A stretch of 64,000 nt of DNA from Siphonodentalium dalli. Taxonomy: Eukaryota > Mollusca > Scaphopoda > Gadilida > Siphonodentaliidae. Below the pieces are notes generated by a model. The model did not search any database, was not told the origin of the DNA, and saw only the letters and a program-made list of their open reading frames with translations. Both the position numbers and the translations under genes were made by a program. Of the stretch, positions 34,326 through 46,789 are shown one piece after another. Location of the stretch: positions 218,394,373 to 218,458,372 of the forward strand of contig CP136061.1 in assembly GCA_032622095.1 (NCBI GenBank). The letters run 5' to 3'. Each line of letters opens with the position of its first letter. Position 1 is the first letter of the stretch.

Positions 34326-34922
34326 TCAAGACACACCTCCGCTCCCCGTGTCGCCAGTCTGACGTTGTCGCCGTTTGGCCTTGGCAGTGACCTTGGTGCG
34401 TCTACCAGCTAGCGTTTGGGGTGGCATTACAGCCGGATCAGTCAATTTGATGTGGTCTATGCCCTCTATCATCACGTGGGGTGTGTCGTCGGGTGAACTG
34501 ATTTGTTGATCAGGAACAGAGTCTTTGAGTCTGTCGTCTGCGTCCGTCGACTCCTGGATAGCCGGAACATGTCCTAGTCCATGAGGCGCATGCGCACGGT
34601 GCCGCGGGGGCGTAGCCGGCTTGGTCCCCTTGTGTTTCACAACCAATCCATCCATAGATTTGGAGAAGGCTTGAAGCTGGTCCTTAATATTTTCTCTTAT
34701 CTTGGAATCGTCTATTTTCGTTGGTGTTGTTTCCTCGTCCACTTCCTTTATCTCGTCGAATGTCACTGGTTGTGTCTTGTACCGAACACCCATCCTTGCT
34801 CGCGATTTTCCCAACCGCCTAGCCACAGGTCCATATTCCGGGTTTAGGTGGAGTTTTGAGAATTTCTCCGGATAATGGGTTTCGAAGTTATATAAAGGGT
34901 CCAAAACTGTTGGCGAATTCAT
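34326..34922 (-). CDS. Unrecognised intact protein, 198 residues
   Basis: Single open frame, ATG at 34922 to TGA at 34326, far longer than chance frames nearby and visibly more GC-rich than the flanks. N-terminus [20 protein letters not shown], then [19 protein letters not shown] and [10 protein letters not shown], a lysine-rich middle, a proline/histidine-rich stretch (about residues 103-118), and a strongly basic end ([16 protein letters not shown]). No signal peptide, membrane segment or enzyme motif; mostly polar and probably disordered after residue 60. The first 65 residues look most conserved-like. I do not recognise the family. It is not built from any repeat seen in the window. A CTGCAG acceptor-like site on this strand about 25 bp before the ATG could mean an upstream untranslated exon. 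Confidence 0.65.
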   Translation of the reverse strand: MNSPTVLDPLYNFETHYPEKFSKLHLNPEYGPVARRLGKSRARMGVRYKTQPVTFDEIKEVDEETTPTKIDDSKIRENIKDQLQAFSKSMDGLVVKHKGTKPATPPRHRAHAPHGLGHVPAIQESTDADDRLKDSVPDQQISSPDDTPHVMIEGIDHIKLTDPAVMPPQTLAGRRTKVTAKAKRRQRQTGDTGSGGVS

Positions 34923-35594
34923 CGCGTCAGGATATTCACCACGACTGCAGATGCGCGTTGATTATAATCCCCGCTTCTCTCAGAAGAAGCTGCGATCAAC
35001 GAAAGCCGATATCGTCTGCTTGAACTACCTGAAAAATATGATATACATTTATATTATAATTAGTTGATTAACTTGTACCCCCTTGACTACCAAAATGGCG
35101 TTCTATTTATACTTCACACTAGCTGTATTCACCAGGATTGACTATTTTATAAAACCAGCTATTATTAGTGCACAGGGGGGGGGGGGGGGGGGTAATAACA
35201 AATTTGCAGGAAAGTGTGCCGCGGTGGGTGGGTTGTCCGAGAGGCAAATAATACGTTTTTTACAACCTCATGCAATTTTTTTTACTAAAGACCTGTTGTG
35301 CCCATAGTTGACATTTGTAACAGTTTAAACCATATAACTGCAAAAACACCAGTTATGTCGCATGGGCTTTAGTGGAGTTGACATTAAGCGATGGCATGTT
35401 GCATATGGGACAGTCATGTGAAAATCTTCCTTCCCGACACCCTTCAGAAAGAAGCCTCCAGAAATGTAAAACTGAAATAAATAAACTTGTCCCGATGAAA
35501 CGAAGACCTTTAACCCTAGATCATTGTGTGCATGCATGGAACATGATCGAGCAACTGTCTCAGCCATTAATGTGACTATCAATGATGGCTAGAA
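34923..35594. other. Upstream flank of the - strand gene; poly-G run
   Basis: Contains an 18-nt G run (35175-35192) followed by text weakly like family M (TTTGCAGGAAAG). Open frames at 35325-35582 overlap on both strands and are not supported. Confidence 0.4.
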
Positions 35595-35845
35595 AATAAC
35601 TGTCATCAGTGCATCAAGATAATCAGTGAATTATTTGCATGTCTATTTACTCAGATGATCTGTTACTCTCACAACACATAAAGTATCCACGTCTGTTATA
35701 GTGACTGCATGCTTGTCATTTAGTATAACAGAAGTAAATTGTTGCAGTAGACTAACACAAGTGGTATGGAATAATGCTAATGATGGGCTAGTTGACAGAC
35801 CAATCGGGAAATAGTTAGACATTATGAAATTGTGTGTATCCTGCA
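35595..35845 (+). repeat. Family M repeat, part 1
   Basis: CAGATGATCTGTTACTCTCA, AAAGTATCCA, GTAGACTAACA and AAGTGGTATGGAAT recur in order at 44110-44170 and 44495-44545. Confidence 0.65.
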
Positions 35846-35849
35846 CAAT

Positions 35850-36275
35850 TATTATTATTATTTATTTATTTTGTAAAGCATAAATTCCATATATAAATAT
35901 GCTCTTAAACGCTGCACGAACAAACCTAAACTTATATGAATGAACAAACATATCGGCTTAGTTATGTAACAGACATATGTACGAAAAACAAGCAATTGAA
36001 TTCAGTAGAATCACAAGAATACAGCATTATAGCCTGCTTATCAATATAGGACCATATACATATATGTAGTGGTGCGAATACAACACTGCTTGCTGACATC
36101 AATTGCATAATCAATGTTGTGTGCATTCAATAATATAATATTCCCTAAATAAATATGTCTTAAGACAATTGGGTCCGCCTTTGAACTCAATGAAGTCATG
36201 AATTTGGCGTATCTCCTTTGGCAGGTCGTTCCACGTCCTAGGTTTGCAGATATCAGCAATTTATAAAATAATATT
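35850..36275 (-). mobile_element. LINE 3' end (CR1/Jockey-like), - strand
   Basis: Read on the - strand, one frame gives RTWNDLPKEIRQIHDFIEFK followed by LKTYLFREYYI, the typical last residues of CR1/L2/Jockey-type ORF2 (WNxLP...I...FK..LK.YLF). It continues into an untranslated end terminating in a (TAA)n-like microsatellite at 35850-35868, as CR1/L2-type elements do. 5'-truncated. Confidence 0.65.
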
Positions 36276-36894
36276 TCCAATTTCAGCCTGTTAAATATCC
36301 CTCTCTATGTATTTATTTAAAAATATATATCAACTCTAGTTGAATTGGAGCTTAACAACTGATATGTCATGGATAATTATGTCTGCAAAATGAAAACAGT
36401 GATTCAAAAGTCAAGATTGAGTTCACAGTCCTGAGATATTATCAGCTCAAAATGTATTACAGCCATATAACCAAAAACATATGTTTGGTTCATGTAATTT
36501 AGCTTGTAGGAGAAACAATGATATCTCACTGAATATGCAGGGGATATGTATAATTTGTTTTTGTTTTTTTTGTAAAATTGAATGCATATACCTAATTATA
36601 TACTATTGTTTTTGTGCACATATCAGCTTCTGGTGGGTTACTGTATTTGTCCACCACATTGATGCCTTAGAATTTCTATTTAGCAGTATAGAAATTGACC
36701 ATGCACCCAGGTAGACCTAGCATACCCTTATCACACACTGACCTGGAAACTCTAATGCAAATATGTGGTAGACATACGCCTATCACCTAGTATTTAAAAA
36801 AAGTCTTCATATTTGCCTGCATTAACAATTTTTCAATTAAAACAGCTTCTAAACAGGTTAAACTGCCATTTGAACTAAAGGAGATAATTTCTCA
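36276..36894. other. No feature seen
   Basis: AT-rich; no supportable ORF. Confidence 0.45.
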
Positions 36895-37095
36895 GTTTTA
36901 TGAATGATATCAATAGGATTTTATGCAGTTTTAGACAAAAAATAGTGAAATTGGGGGGGGGGGGGGGTCGAAAAATTGGGAGTAATTTTTTTTTTTGCTT
37001 TTTTGCAGGTTTGGCGGTGGTGGGTCATCAGATGCACAAAAAAAACGCCATACCTTCCTGCAATTTTTTTTATTACCCCCTCCCTGGCACGTATA
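36895..37095 (+). repeat. Family M repeat, part 2, with 15-nt poly-G
   Basis: GATATCAATAGGATTTTATG, a G run (36953-36967), TTGCAGGTTTGG and GCCATACCTTCCTGCAA; the equivalent text is at 44580-44755 without the G run. Confidence 0.7.
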
Positions 37096-37849
37096 TGTAA
37101 ATTCAGCGTGCCTGTGGTCGTCTTGGTATGGCTGTCAGTAGTATGCATGGATGCAAGTCGCTGTTATTGCGTAAACTTGCGGGATATCCTGGGTGTTTAG
37201 CCTTCCCACTATACATCTCCACCAGTAGTCCATTTGGCGAATACCAATGTTGGCATATTGGTATATGTGACTTACATGTCGTTATTGTGTGGATATTTGA
37301 CGTATTTTGACTTGGATGTTACAATTCATATATATGTACCGTATATATAGGTGTACATAACGTGTACGTATATATATATATATGGTGCGCGAATAAGTGC
37401 GTTTACAATGACTTGTGTCTCTGCGACAGCAATTAACCAGCACTTTCTGTTCATTTGGGGAAATGGATATCAAGAACACTTTGAACAGAGCGAACGATCT
37501 GTCATCGGCAATAAGAACGATGCCAGTGAAGTGTCGCCTTCCAATTAACTAGTATAATACGTATAGGATAATAATTTCCGCAGACAAACGTGGACGTGCA
37601 TACAACCATACATTCCCACGCGTTTGTCCGCCTATTATATTTATTGGACGTTATATGCCGTGGTCGACGGGCGATCAAAATGGCAGTTGGCAACCCCGTG
37701 ATTCAATTACTCATGTCTCACAGAAATCACGTGATTTCCTCCTAAATGGATATTCGAACAAGAACACCACCATATATATGTGGCACACTACGCCCGTCTG
37801 CTTGTTTCAAATTGCATTTCAGAAAGATGCCATATATATATATATATAT
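37096..37849. other. No gene; AT microsatellite
   Basis: TA repeats at about 37369-37383 and 37833-37851. No supportable ORF. Confidence 0.45.
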
Positions 37850-38690
37850 ATACTAGCTGGTGGGCCCGACTTCATCCGGGCTGTTTCCCCTCTGCTTTCC
37901 GTCGAAAGGCGCGATTTGACCTTGAATTGACCATTTTGAAGATCAATGACAGGTCAGGGTCACGATTTGACCTATCCAAAACATTCCCCGGACAAAATCA
38001 CACATAGGTATCAAATTTCGTCGAAATCCGCCAGTTTTACCCGATTTGACCTTGAATTTACCATTTTGAAGGTCAAGGTCGGGTCTGTGTCACGATATGA
38101 CCCGTCCAAAACACTCCCCGGACAAAAGTACCCATATGTATCAAATTTCGTCGAAATCCGCCAGTTTTACCCGATTTGACCTTGAATTGACCATTTCACA
38201 AAAGTAACCCTAGTTATCAAATTTCGTCGAAATCCCGTCAAAATTCGCGATTTGACCTTGAATTGACCATTTTGAAGGTCGGGGTGACGATTTGACCCGT
38301 CCAAAAGTACCTCTAGGTATCAAATTTCGTCGAAATCCGTCCGTTTTACCCGATTTGACCTTGAATTGACCTTTTTGAAGGTCAATGTCAGGTCGGGGTC
38401 ACGATTTAACCCGTCCAAAAGACTCCCCGGACAAATGTACCTCTAGGTATCAAATTTCGTCGAAATCCGTCCCGTTTTAACCGATTTGACCTTGAATTGA
38501 CCTATTGAAGGTCAAGGTCAGGTCGGGGTCACGATTTGACCCGTCCAAAACACTCCCTGGACAAAATTATCCTTAGGCATCAAATTTCGTCAAAATCCGT
38601 CTGGCATTTTCCCCGGCCATAGCTAACACACACACACAGACAGACACACAGACTGAAGTCCCAAAATATATATTAGATATATATATATAT
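37850..38690 (+). repeat. Interspersed element 1 with ~130-bp tandem units
   Basis: Head ACTAGCTGGTGGGCCCGACT then TCATCCGGGCTG. Six tandem units start CGATTTGACCTTGAATT at 37912, 38042, 38172, 38248, 38351 and 38482 (about 130 bp, two shortened), each with TATCAAATTTCGTCGAAATC. The tail is CACACACAGACAGACACAC followed by AAAATATATATTAGAT and an AT tract. Class unknown; head and tail recur in elements 2-4. Confidence 0.75.
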
Positions 38691-38699
38691 ATATATATA

Positions 38700-39695
38700 T
38701 ATACTAGCCGATGAGACCGACGTTGTCCGGGCTATTCAAAAACCAACCGACGTTGTCCGGGCTATTCAAAAACCAAATTTCAAGTCGATAGCTCCACCCG
38801 TTTCCGAGATCTGGTCTGCGCATGCGCGAAGCTGGCGTCGCACGGGCTCGGCGACCCGATAAAATTCGTATACGGGGCAAGATACATTCACATACCAAAT
38901 TTCAAGTCGATAGCTCCACCCGTTTCCGAGATATATATATTGCCCAATGTCATTTGCGGATACCTCGGCCGGTGATGAGTTAACGAGACATCGGCCGGTT
39001 AAGAGTTAAACGCGATCACGTCACGATCTGTTGACGGCGTAATATATTTACGGAATGTGTTTCGATGACCGAAGCATGGTCCTGCGTTCTTCCCGATAAT
39101 TAAGGTAGAAACTGTAAACGGACACAGGCGTGTGATACATCGTTGGAAAGAGGAAGCGCCACAGATTCTAACCATGCAAATTATATGACTGGCAATTTAT
39201 TATTCGCGCTATATCGAATCGATTTGTGAGCACCGAACTGAAATATATTAGCGCAAAACGGCGTAAAAACAGATTTGACCTCGGCACGTGAAAAGTTGAT
39301 CTCGGATCTGAAATCTGATGAGCTCATATTGACCGCCTGGTCAAACTACACACACGTACCAAGTTTCGTCCCGATCGGTCGAGAATCTTCCGAGATCTGG
39401 TCTGCGCATGCGCGAAGCTGGCGTCGCACGGGCTCGGCGACCCGATAAACTTCGTATCCGGGGCAAGATACATTCACATAGCAAATTTCAAGTCGATAGC
39501 TCCACCCGTTTCCGAGATCTCGCCTGCGCATGCGCGAAGCGGGCGCCGCACGGGCTCGCCAATACGACAACGTCCACCGCCTGGTCAAACTACACACACG
39601 TACCAAGTTTCGTACCGATCGGTCGAGAATCGTAGATTTGTATAAATGACAGACAAACATACAAACATACAAACAGAGGTCTTCAAAATATATAT
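38700..39695 (+). repeat. Interspersed element 2
   Basis: Head ACTAGCCGATGAGACCGACG then TTGTCCGGGCTATTC (the latter duplicated at once). The block CAAATTTCAAGTCGATAGCT, CACCCGTTTCCGAGAT and GCGCATGCGCGAAGC is repeated at about 38780, 38895 and 39485. Tail of ACAAACATACAAAC units and AAAATATATATGAGAT, joining directly to the head of element 3. Confidence 0.7.
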
Positions 39696-39700
39696 GAGAT

Positions 39701-40175
39701 ACTAGCAGGTGGACCCGACTTCGTCCGGGCTGTTTCCCCTCTGCTTTAATTTTCAGCGAATTGCGCGATTTGACCTTGAATTGTCCATTTTGAAGGTCAA
39801 GGTCATGTGGGGTCACGATTTGACCCGTCCAAAACACTGCCCGGACAAAAGTACCCGACAAAAGTACCCGTCGAAATCCATCCGGTTTTACCCGATTTGA
39901 CCTCGAATTGATCATTTTGAAGGTCAAGGTCCGGTCGGGGTCACGATTTGACCCATCCAAAACACTCCCTGGAAAAAATTACCACTAAGTATAAAATTTC
40001 GTCAAAATCCGTCTGGCAGTTTTCCAACACCAACACCAATACCCCAAAAATGGTGGAAATCGGCCCAGCGGATACCGGGAAATCGACCCAGCGGATACCG
40101 AGATACCCTATGTATCAAATTTCGTCCGTAAAAATCCGCCATTTTTACCCGATTTGATTTCCACTCAAGTATATA
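39701..40175 (+). repeat. Interspersed element 3
   Basis: Head ACTAGCAGGTGGACCCGACT, TCGTCCGGGCTGTTTCCCC shared with element 1; units at 39767 and 39894 of the CGATTTGACC type. No microsatellite tail; probably truncated. The 204-codon - strand frame across 39346-39960 is repeat-derived. Confidence 0.7.
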
Positions 40176-40479
40176 AACGCGCCTCATATACACACGCTCA
40201 TTAATTATCAAGCATCAACGTAAAGATAAATTAGCATTGTGTGTATTTAGTAAATTTTAACTAATTATAACTAATTATTTTCTCGTCGTCAAAGTTCAAC
40301 AATGCCGATGTTGTTGGCATTGACCGGTAGATTCGTACACGGAAGCCATTTCAGCTAAATGGATTCTTGGATGAGATTCCAGACCATAAAGATGATGATA
40401 ATTTAGCGAACTTTTACCCGCTAGCTAACTGTAGCCTATGCGTGGTGTGAATATAAAAAAAATAAATCTATCGACAATA

Positions 40480-40640
40480 GACCTAAGAATATCAGCTGTA
40501 ACAAAATTTATATATCAGAAATTGTAAATGATATATTTTGGGATAGATACACGATTCTTAATAGCCTGCAAATTGACAATATATATTTGTAAATGTTATA
40601 ATTTTGGGATAAATACACGATTCGTAATTGCCTGCAAATT
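40480..40640 (+). repeat. Tandem duplication, two ~70-bp units
   Basis: TTTTGGGATAGATACACGAT and TTTTGGGATAAATACACGAT each follow ATTGTAAATG-like text and precede GCCTGCAAATTGACAA. Confidence 0.85.
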
Positions 40641-40649
40641 GACAAAATC

Positions 40650-40960
40650 TCTTACGTTCGTCGACGACGTATGAATATAGAGTTATCCTCCCTGCATCGG
40701 GTGACAATCACGCCGGATCCGGATATATGAGTTTTGAAGGCCAAGGTCACGTCGCACGGGCAAATTAATATGCCTATGCCACTCCCCGACGGAAAGTACC
40801 CCCACATACCAAGTTTCATCGAAATCGGGTCGGCCGTTTTCGAGTTCATCGCGAACACCCCCCCCACACACACACACACACACCCTCACACACACACCAT
40901 CACACACCCTCACACACACACACACACACACAGACAGAGATCTCCCAAAATATATAATAG
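40650..40960 (+). repeat. Interspersed element 4 (tail) with CA microsatellite
   Basis: GAAGGCCAAGGTCACGTCGC, CATACCAAGTTTCATCGAAA and a (CA)n tract at about 40866-40931, then CAGACAGAGATCTCCCAAAA and TATATAATAGAAGAT, the same tail form as elements 1 and 2. Confidence 0.65.
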
Positions 40961-41085
40961 AAGATAATTGGTGGAATTATCCGAAAACTAATAAAAACTA
41001 AAAAATACTAAGTCGTCGAAAAGGGCCCATATAACTCTATAAAACTATAACAATAAAATAATTAAATTATATTGAATTGAATTGA

Positions 41086-41870
41086 ATTGACGGAACTTGT
41101 TGACGGACGCACGGGGGGACACACGGACGACAACCCAATGCAATAGCTCAGTCAAGTTGAGCTAACGAGAGGCCGATCACGATTGACAGATGTTTAACCC
41201 ATACCTTCAACCATACCGACTGGAAATCAGCGATCTGGAATTGAATATACGCCTGTATACATAATATGGAGATGGTTGAAAAGATATATTAGGAGTTCCA
41301 ACATTAACTGGGATATGCATACATATGAGACTGATCAGATGAAGTATGCTTTGGACAGCATGTGTTTATGCAATGGTTAGAGGAATGGTTATTATTTTCA
41401 AGACCAATCTAACGACACCAAAATATTTACAGGTGAAGAATATGTCATGATTAACATGGATGTGAATTATGAGAGTGATCGGATGACAAATGTGTGGGAA
41501 GGGTTAATTCTTCAATCAATCTATACCAAAATTTATATAGGCGAGGGATGGTGCATCATCATAAACCTGCACATAAAATATGAACATGGTAAAAACAAAT
41601 ACTTGAGTTATCTCATCACATATCTATTGGTGGATGAAAACTGTTAATAATTTCTAAACCGATCAACCGATCGATACCCAAAACTATACAAGTGAGGGGC
41701 GAGTCACCATAAACATGCTCATAAATTATGAACACGGTCCGATAAAATAAAATACTCGGGTTATCGCGACACATAGCATGTGTCTATGGGCAGACGAACA
41801 TATCCATGATATGACAGACGGACGGACCGACGGATGCTTGATCCGGGCGTCGGCATTATGTGTACCATAC
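41086..41870 (+). repeat. Family L, copy 3 (short)
   Basis: AGTCAAGTTGAGCTAACGAG then AGGCCGATCACGATTGACAG and ATGTTTAACCCATACC, several internal units with CCAAAACTATACAAG and ATGAACACGG, ending GACAGACGGACGGACCGACG and GTGTACCATAC. Copy 2 follows within 4 bp. Confidence 0.7.
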
Positions 41871-41873
41871 ATA

Positions 41874-43990
41874 ACGAGAGGCCGATCACGATCGCAGATG
41901 TTTAACCCATACCTTGACGATAGTGATTAGCTATTTTCATAAATCTTTACACCAACCTTTTCTTGCGTGCAAGACTTTCAACAATTCACAGCTTACTATT
42001 AATTAATAGTTCCCAAGTGGAATCAGACTTATTGGGCAACGTGCTCACATAAACACAATAGGAACATAGATATGTCATTCGATTTCAACCTATTAGGTCA
42101 CTCCAACACAGACACATGTATGTGTTATAGAGTGATAAAGCTAAATAAGCCCAACCATAGTCAGACATACGCAGCTGTTAAAGATATAATAGTTACTAAA
42201 TAAAGTAAATAACACCATAATAACTCTATTTATCTACTTCTTACATTGGAACCTGAGTCATAACATATTATGTTGTTGTGTTGGCTGCATATTAAAAAGT
42301 TATGGGATAATTGAGATCAGAGACCAATCAATACCTGAACATCTATACATGTGAGGGGTGTATATACCTGGATATAAAATATTTTAATGCAGAATTATCA
42401 GATAACTAAAGGTGAGACATGATAATTGTCAGATTGAAAATATTAGAGTCATAACATTGGATCGCATACAGTATATAAATGGTTAATTTTATTCTAAGCT
42501 GATCATTGGAAAGACACAATGTCTGTAAACAGCAGAAATATTATTAAATGTAGGGTTAATATTTTCAAAATCATTCAATCAATACCATAATCTATACAGG
42601 TGAAGAATGTGTCATGATTAACCTGAATGAGATTATAACAGTAATCGGGTAGATGAAATATTTGACCAATAAGTCAGTCTCAAGAATACCAGCACCATTA
42701 TCATTATCCTGCAGCCCAAATGCAATTGAAGGAATTTCAAAATAAGATATTTCCTCCAATGATGAATATTCAATTGGTGGCTTCTAGAAATCCTTACTGA
42801 ACCTGGCTCAAGATGAAAGAGATAATTTCATATCTGCCTATGGAATGGGTTAATTTTAATCCCAAAATCCATGTAAGTGAAAAGTGGATCACCATCAACC
42901 TGGACACAGAATAGGAGAATGATCATATGATGTGTGGGGAGGGTTAATCATTCTCAATGACATTATATGATGGAACTACGGAATGGGTGGGTTAATTTAT
43001 TTCTAAGATACAGTGTTTGTAAACAACAATGTCTATAAACAGCAATATCTGTAAAACATCCCTACAAATAAACAATGGACCATTCCAATTTAATCTTTTA
43101 GAATAGGTGTCTTATTGAGTGTACATTAATGAAACTGTTTCAACAAAGGGGTTAACTTAATATTGCACAGAAAACTAATAGAGAGCCATCAATTAATTAT
43201 ATGTTTGACAGATTTTACAGACTCTGCTAGCCATGCTATCCATCTATCTATCTAGAGTCCAGCTAAACATAACTCAATGCCAATAAATACAGTCTCTGTG
43301 TGATGAGAAGTTCTCTTCTAAGCTCACAGTGGCAAACGTATTAATTACATTATCAGTTATTTGAATTTTAAATGGCCATAACACTGTTAAAATATACCGG
43401 ATCATACACAAATTCGAACTTGATCTGTATTTCCGGGTGAGGACCATATGTACCAAATTTGATGCTGATCAGATGAAAAATATTTAAGTCATCACAGCTT
43501 GGTGAATTCTATTTAAAAACAAGAGCGGAAAGGGTTAACTAAACAATACCAAAATCCATACATATGAAGAACGTGCTAAGAAAGACCTAGGTAAGAAATA
43601 TGAGGCATATCAGAAGAAAATTGTTTGACTTAGACGCATCAGATAGCATTTGTGTGCAGGGTTTAATTATTTTCTAAACCGATCAACCAATCGATACCAA
43701 AAACTATACAGGTGAGGTGTGTGGTATCATAAACCTACATATCAAATATGAACACAATCGGACAAAAATACTTTGGTTACAGCACCGGATAGCTCATGCC
43801 TATGTGTGGATGCAAAGTGTTAATAATTTCTAAACTTGATCAACCGTTCGATACCAAAAAATATACAGGTGAGGAGTGTGTCATCATAAATATGCACATA
43901 AAATTTAAACACGATCCGATAAAAAATATTCCAGTAATCGAATCGGATAGCAAGTGTCTACGGTACGACGAACGGACGGACTGACGTACT
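41874..43990 (+). repeat. Family L, copy 2 (~2.1 kb)
   Basis: Begins ACGAGAGGCCGATCACGATC, and 42660-43970 is collinear with 26390-27870 (CAGTCTCAAGAATACCAGCA, GGGTTAACTTAATATTGCAC, AACGTGCTAAGAAAGACCTA). It differs from copy 1 by an extra ~600 bp at 42000-42600 and by its right end. Confidence 0.75.
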
Positions 43991-43999
43991 GGCCAAAGT

Positions 44000-44085
44000 A
44001 TACTTGTGGGGTGACTGCACATACCCATGAATACTTGTGGGGTGCGATCTTTTGTTTGAGTAAATTGTGGGGTGCAACCCACAAC
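44000..44085 (-). repeat. Small minisatellite patch
   Basis: TACTTGTGGGGTGACTGCAC and TACTTGTGGGGTGCGATC, the inverse of the CCCACAAG unit at 28800-29150. Confidence 0.5.
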
Positions 44086-44104
44086 TGACGATTTTTTAAA
44101 GAGC

Positions 44105-44765
44105 GTATTTTTAACTCAGATGATCTGTCACTCTCACAAGGTCTAAAGTATCCAAGTCTGGTATAGTGCTGTGACTGCTTGTCATCTGTAAACAAGTAGG
44201 ATCTGTATGTCTGTTCAGATTTTTCTCCCAGACCCCAGGACCAAGTTCAACCAAATTTGGTGTGGTGACTCGGTGTACCCTGGTGGATGTGATAACGGCG
44301 TTAGTTTAAAAAAAAAAAAAATATATATATAAATCAAAATGTTTCAACGATCAAAATGTGCTTGAAGCGCACAAAGAGGCCACCGCTGAATAAAGGCTGT
44401 CTAAGATCAAAATGTGCGCAAAGTCCAACAAAGGGGCCACTGGTCTCCCCGACACTGAATATAGGCTCCCAACGGGAGCTTGTTTCAGCTAGTTTAGTAT
44501 AATAGAAGTTGCCCCAGTAGACTAACAAAAGTGGTATGGAATGTTAGTTAATGTTAAATAATAGTTATTTCCCAGTCATATGAGTGATATCAGTAGGGTT
44601 TTATGCGGCTTTAGACCGAAATTAGTGAAACTTGGGTGCATAACATTTGGGAGTAAAAAAAAAAATTGCAGGTTTGGGGGTGGTGGGTCCCCGAAAATGT
44701 CATATGCAAAAAAAAAAAAAGGCATGCCTTCCTGCAAATATTTTACTACCACCCTCACAAAGGGT
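44105..44765 (+). repeat. Family M repeat, longer copy
   Basis: Matches 35595-35845 and 36895-37095 at its ends. The middle has CCAAATTTGGTGTGGTGACT and CCCTGGTGGATGTGATAA, also found at 52030-52085. Confidence 0.7.
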
Positions 44766-44935
44766 CACAAATCTGGAAAACTAGGCGGTCGGATCCCAAC
44801 ATCTAACTTGACCTGTATTTTGCGGTATAGTCAATCTACATACCAACTGTCATTCCATTCAATCATGTAGAACTAAAGTTATCATTCGGAAATGAAAAAT
44901 CATGAACAGTCAAAAAATGACGGACATACCAAAAC
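44766..44935 (-). repeat. Family O-like fragment
   Basis: ACATACCAACTGTCATTCCA and GAACTAAAGTTATCATTC are the inverse of 9790-10190 type phrases. Confidence 0.45.
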
Positions 44936-46785
44936 GGGCGCAAAAAACTCGTGGGTACCACCGATTTGAATTGATTGCCGTCTTTTGTTACATCAATATA
45001 TCATTATTGGCTTTGTGACGCACGAGATGGTTTCATCTTAATACTTTGTGATTATTATATCCTGTGTTCGTAATTATGTCCGGGTGAACCATAGTTCAAT
45101 TGCTGATTCAAGATAAAAAATTCACGTGTATCTGACATATCTAGAGTGTCATTTCATGCAAAATACCAGGCATGTCTTACAATACATAGAAAACACAAAG
45201 TTGCTCCATAATGATAGTTGGCTTTTGACCATTCGTGGTCGTGGCAACACATGTAGGGAGTTTGAGTGGTTCCTGCCAGTACTATATTTTCACTCCCAAA
45301 TCTGGTCAGAATAAATAATTTGTGCCCCTATATCTTTTTCAACAGATTTCACCGCCTGTACCCCATCGATAATTTGAAAACAGAAAGGGTGATTTTGTTA
45401 CCAAACTGCATAACACAACATTCCACTCTCAACGATAGCCATGATCGTTATTTCGTGGGAGAATCCAGATTCAAAATTCGAAACTGATTACAGTGCGGAG
45501 CTAAATCGATATTACGCTGATTCTTGGTCAGATTTTGAAATTCACGTGGTCGGCTGTACTAGCATTGGTTCAATGTTCTCCCATGATGAAAGTGACAATG
45601 AAATTGACAAGGATTTGCATCAAGTTCGCCATCAACCGAAGTGCCCCACACAGCGTTATTATCAATAATATTATTTGGCTAATTTCAGTAAAATTCTCCC
45701 TGTCTGCATTTGACAGCACAAATTTGTCCGACATAGATCGTTTATATTTTCTGAAATAATTTGTATCCAAGGGACGGATTCTTATGTTTTATTGTGTTTT
45801 TAAACTCCGAGGTGGGGAAATCTCGGTCTATTTACATTATGAATATTCTGATTCCGATAAGAGTCAGAATCTGGATTACGACGAAATAACGATTACGGTC
45901 TGTTCGTTTATCGATTCTGATCTGTTCGTTTAACGAACCAAATTGTACGGAGTGTAATCCGTAATCTGAATCTGGATTCTGCCACGAAATAACGACTTAG
46001 GATTTCCTCCGCGTTGCATGTTCCTTTTTGTTTACATTATTTGCTCGCACTCATGTCTACGACCTCGGGGTGTTATTGATGATCTAGCATTGTTTGCACG
46101 GCGTCCCAGATTTGTCCTTTTCTGTCGATCAGCCCGAGACTGTCTTGGGGCTAATTGTTGGATCGCGTGCAGAAACTTATATGTCATACTTGTCACGATC
46201 TACTCGAGCCCTATCCTGACGTATCTCAGTCTATTACGTGGGTAGTTAGATTAGTTCTCAGATACGTCCGCGATCAATGCGATTTCCTTGCCAAAGCAGA
46301 AGCATAAACAAAATCAGCAATTCGGCGTTTTGCGCAAGAAAAGTTCAGTTGATGTGCGCGCGGTTATCATGAATACATTGTTGTACACTGCAGATTTTAT
46401 ACTAAATTACCGACTGCCAAATCGTCCCAATACACATGCATGCGATCGATGTTAGAAACAGCTGAAAAAGTCGAACGATGTCATGTAATTATTCAGTACT
46501 AAAGTTGCCCCTATATTCTGATACAAAATAATAAGTCTGTTGAATAATTGCAACGTATATGATATATGTCCATGCATGTGCATGGGGAAAAGTAACAGTT
46601 TGTAGTAAAATATCTTCAAACGCAAGTTCGGCTGTCACATGAATAAACAAAGCTGTTGCATATTAAAATATTAATCTTCCAGCGCCGGTGCAAGCAGGGG
46701 AATTATGTATGATGTTTTGCACCTAATTGACCATGTATTAATGGCCTTTTTGGGTTCCGATTGTTCATTTATAAATGGCCAATCC
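44936..46785. other. Unassigned 1.85 kb with an acidic 75-codon frame
   Basis: The + frame 45441-45668 (MIVISWENPDSKFETDY..., acidic, with FSHDESDNEIDKDLHQ) looks more protein-like than its neighbours but is short, has no domain, and an overlapping frame shares the DNA. Around 45866-45996, ATCTGGATTACGACGAAATA and ATCTGGATTCTGCCACGAAA are a diverged local duplication. Nothing else recognised. Confidence 0.3.
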
Positions 46786-46789
46786 TTAA

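Noticed and set aside
38700-38760. Hammerhead ribozyme (CCGATGAG in the element head)
   Set aside because: Only part of the CUGAUGAG core is approached and no GAAA/stem arrangement follows; the duplicated TTGTCCGGGC is explained as a local duplication.
39346-39960. 204-codon - strand ORF
   Set aside because: Lies across elements 2 and 3; its peptide repeats follow the ~115-130 bp DNA units. No independent protein signal.
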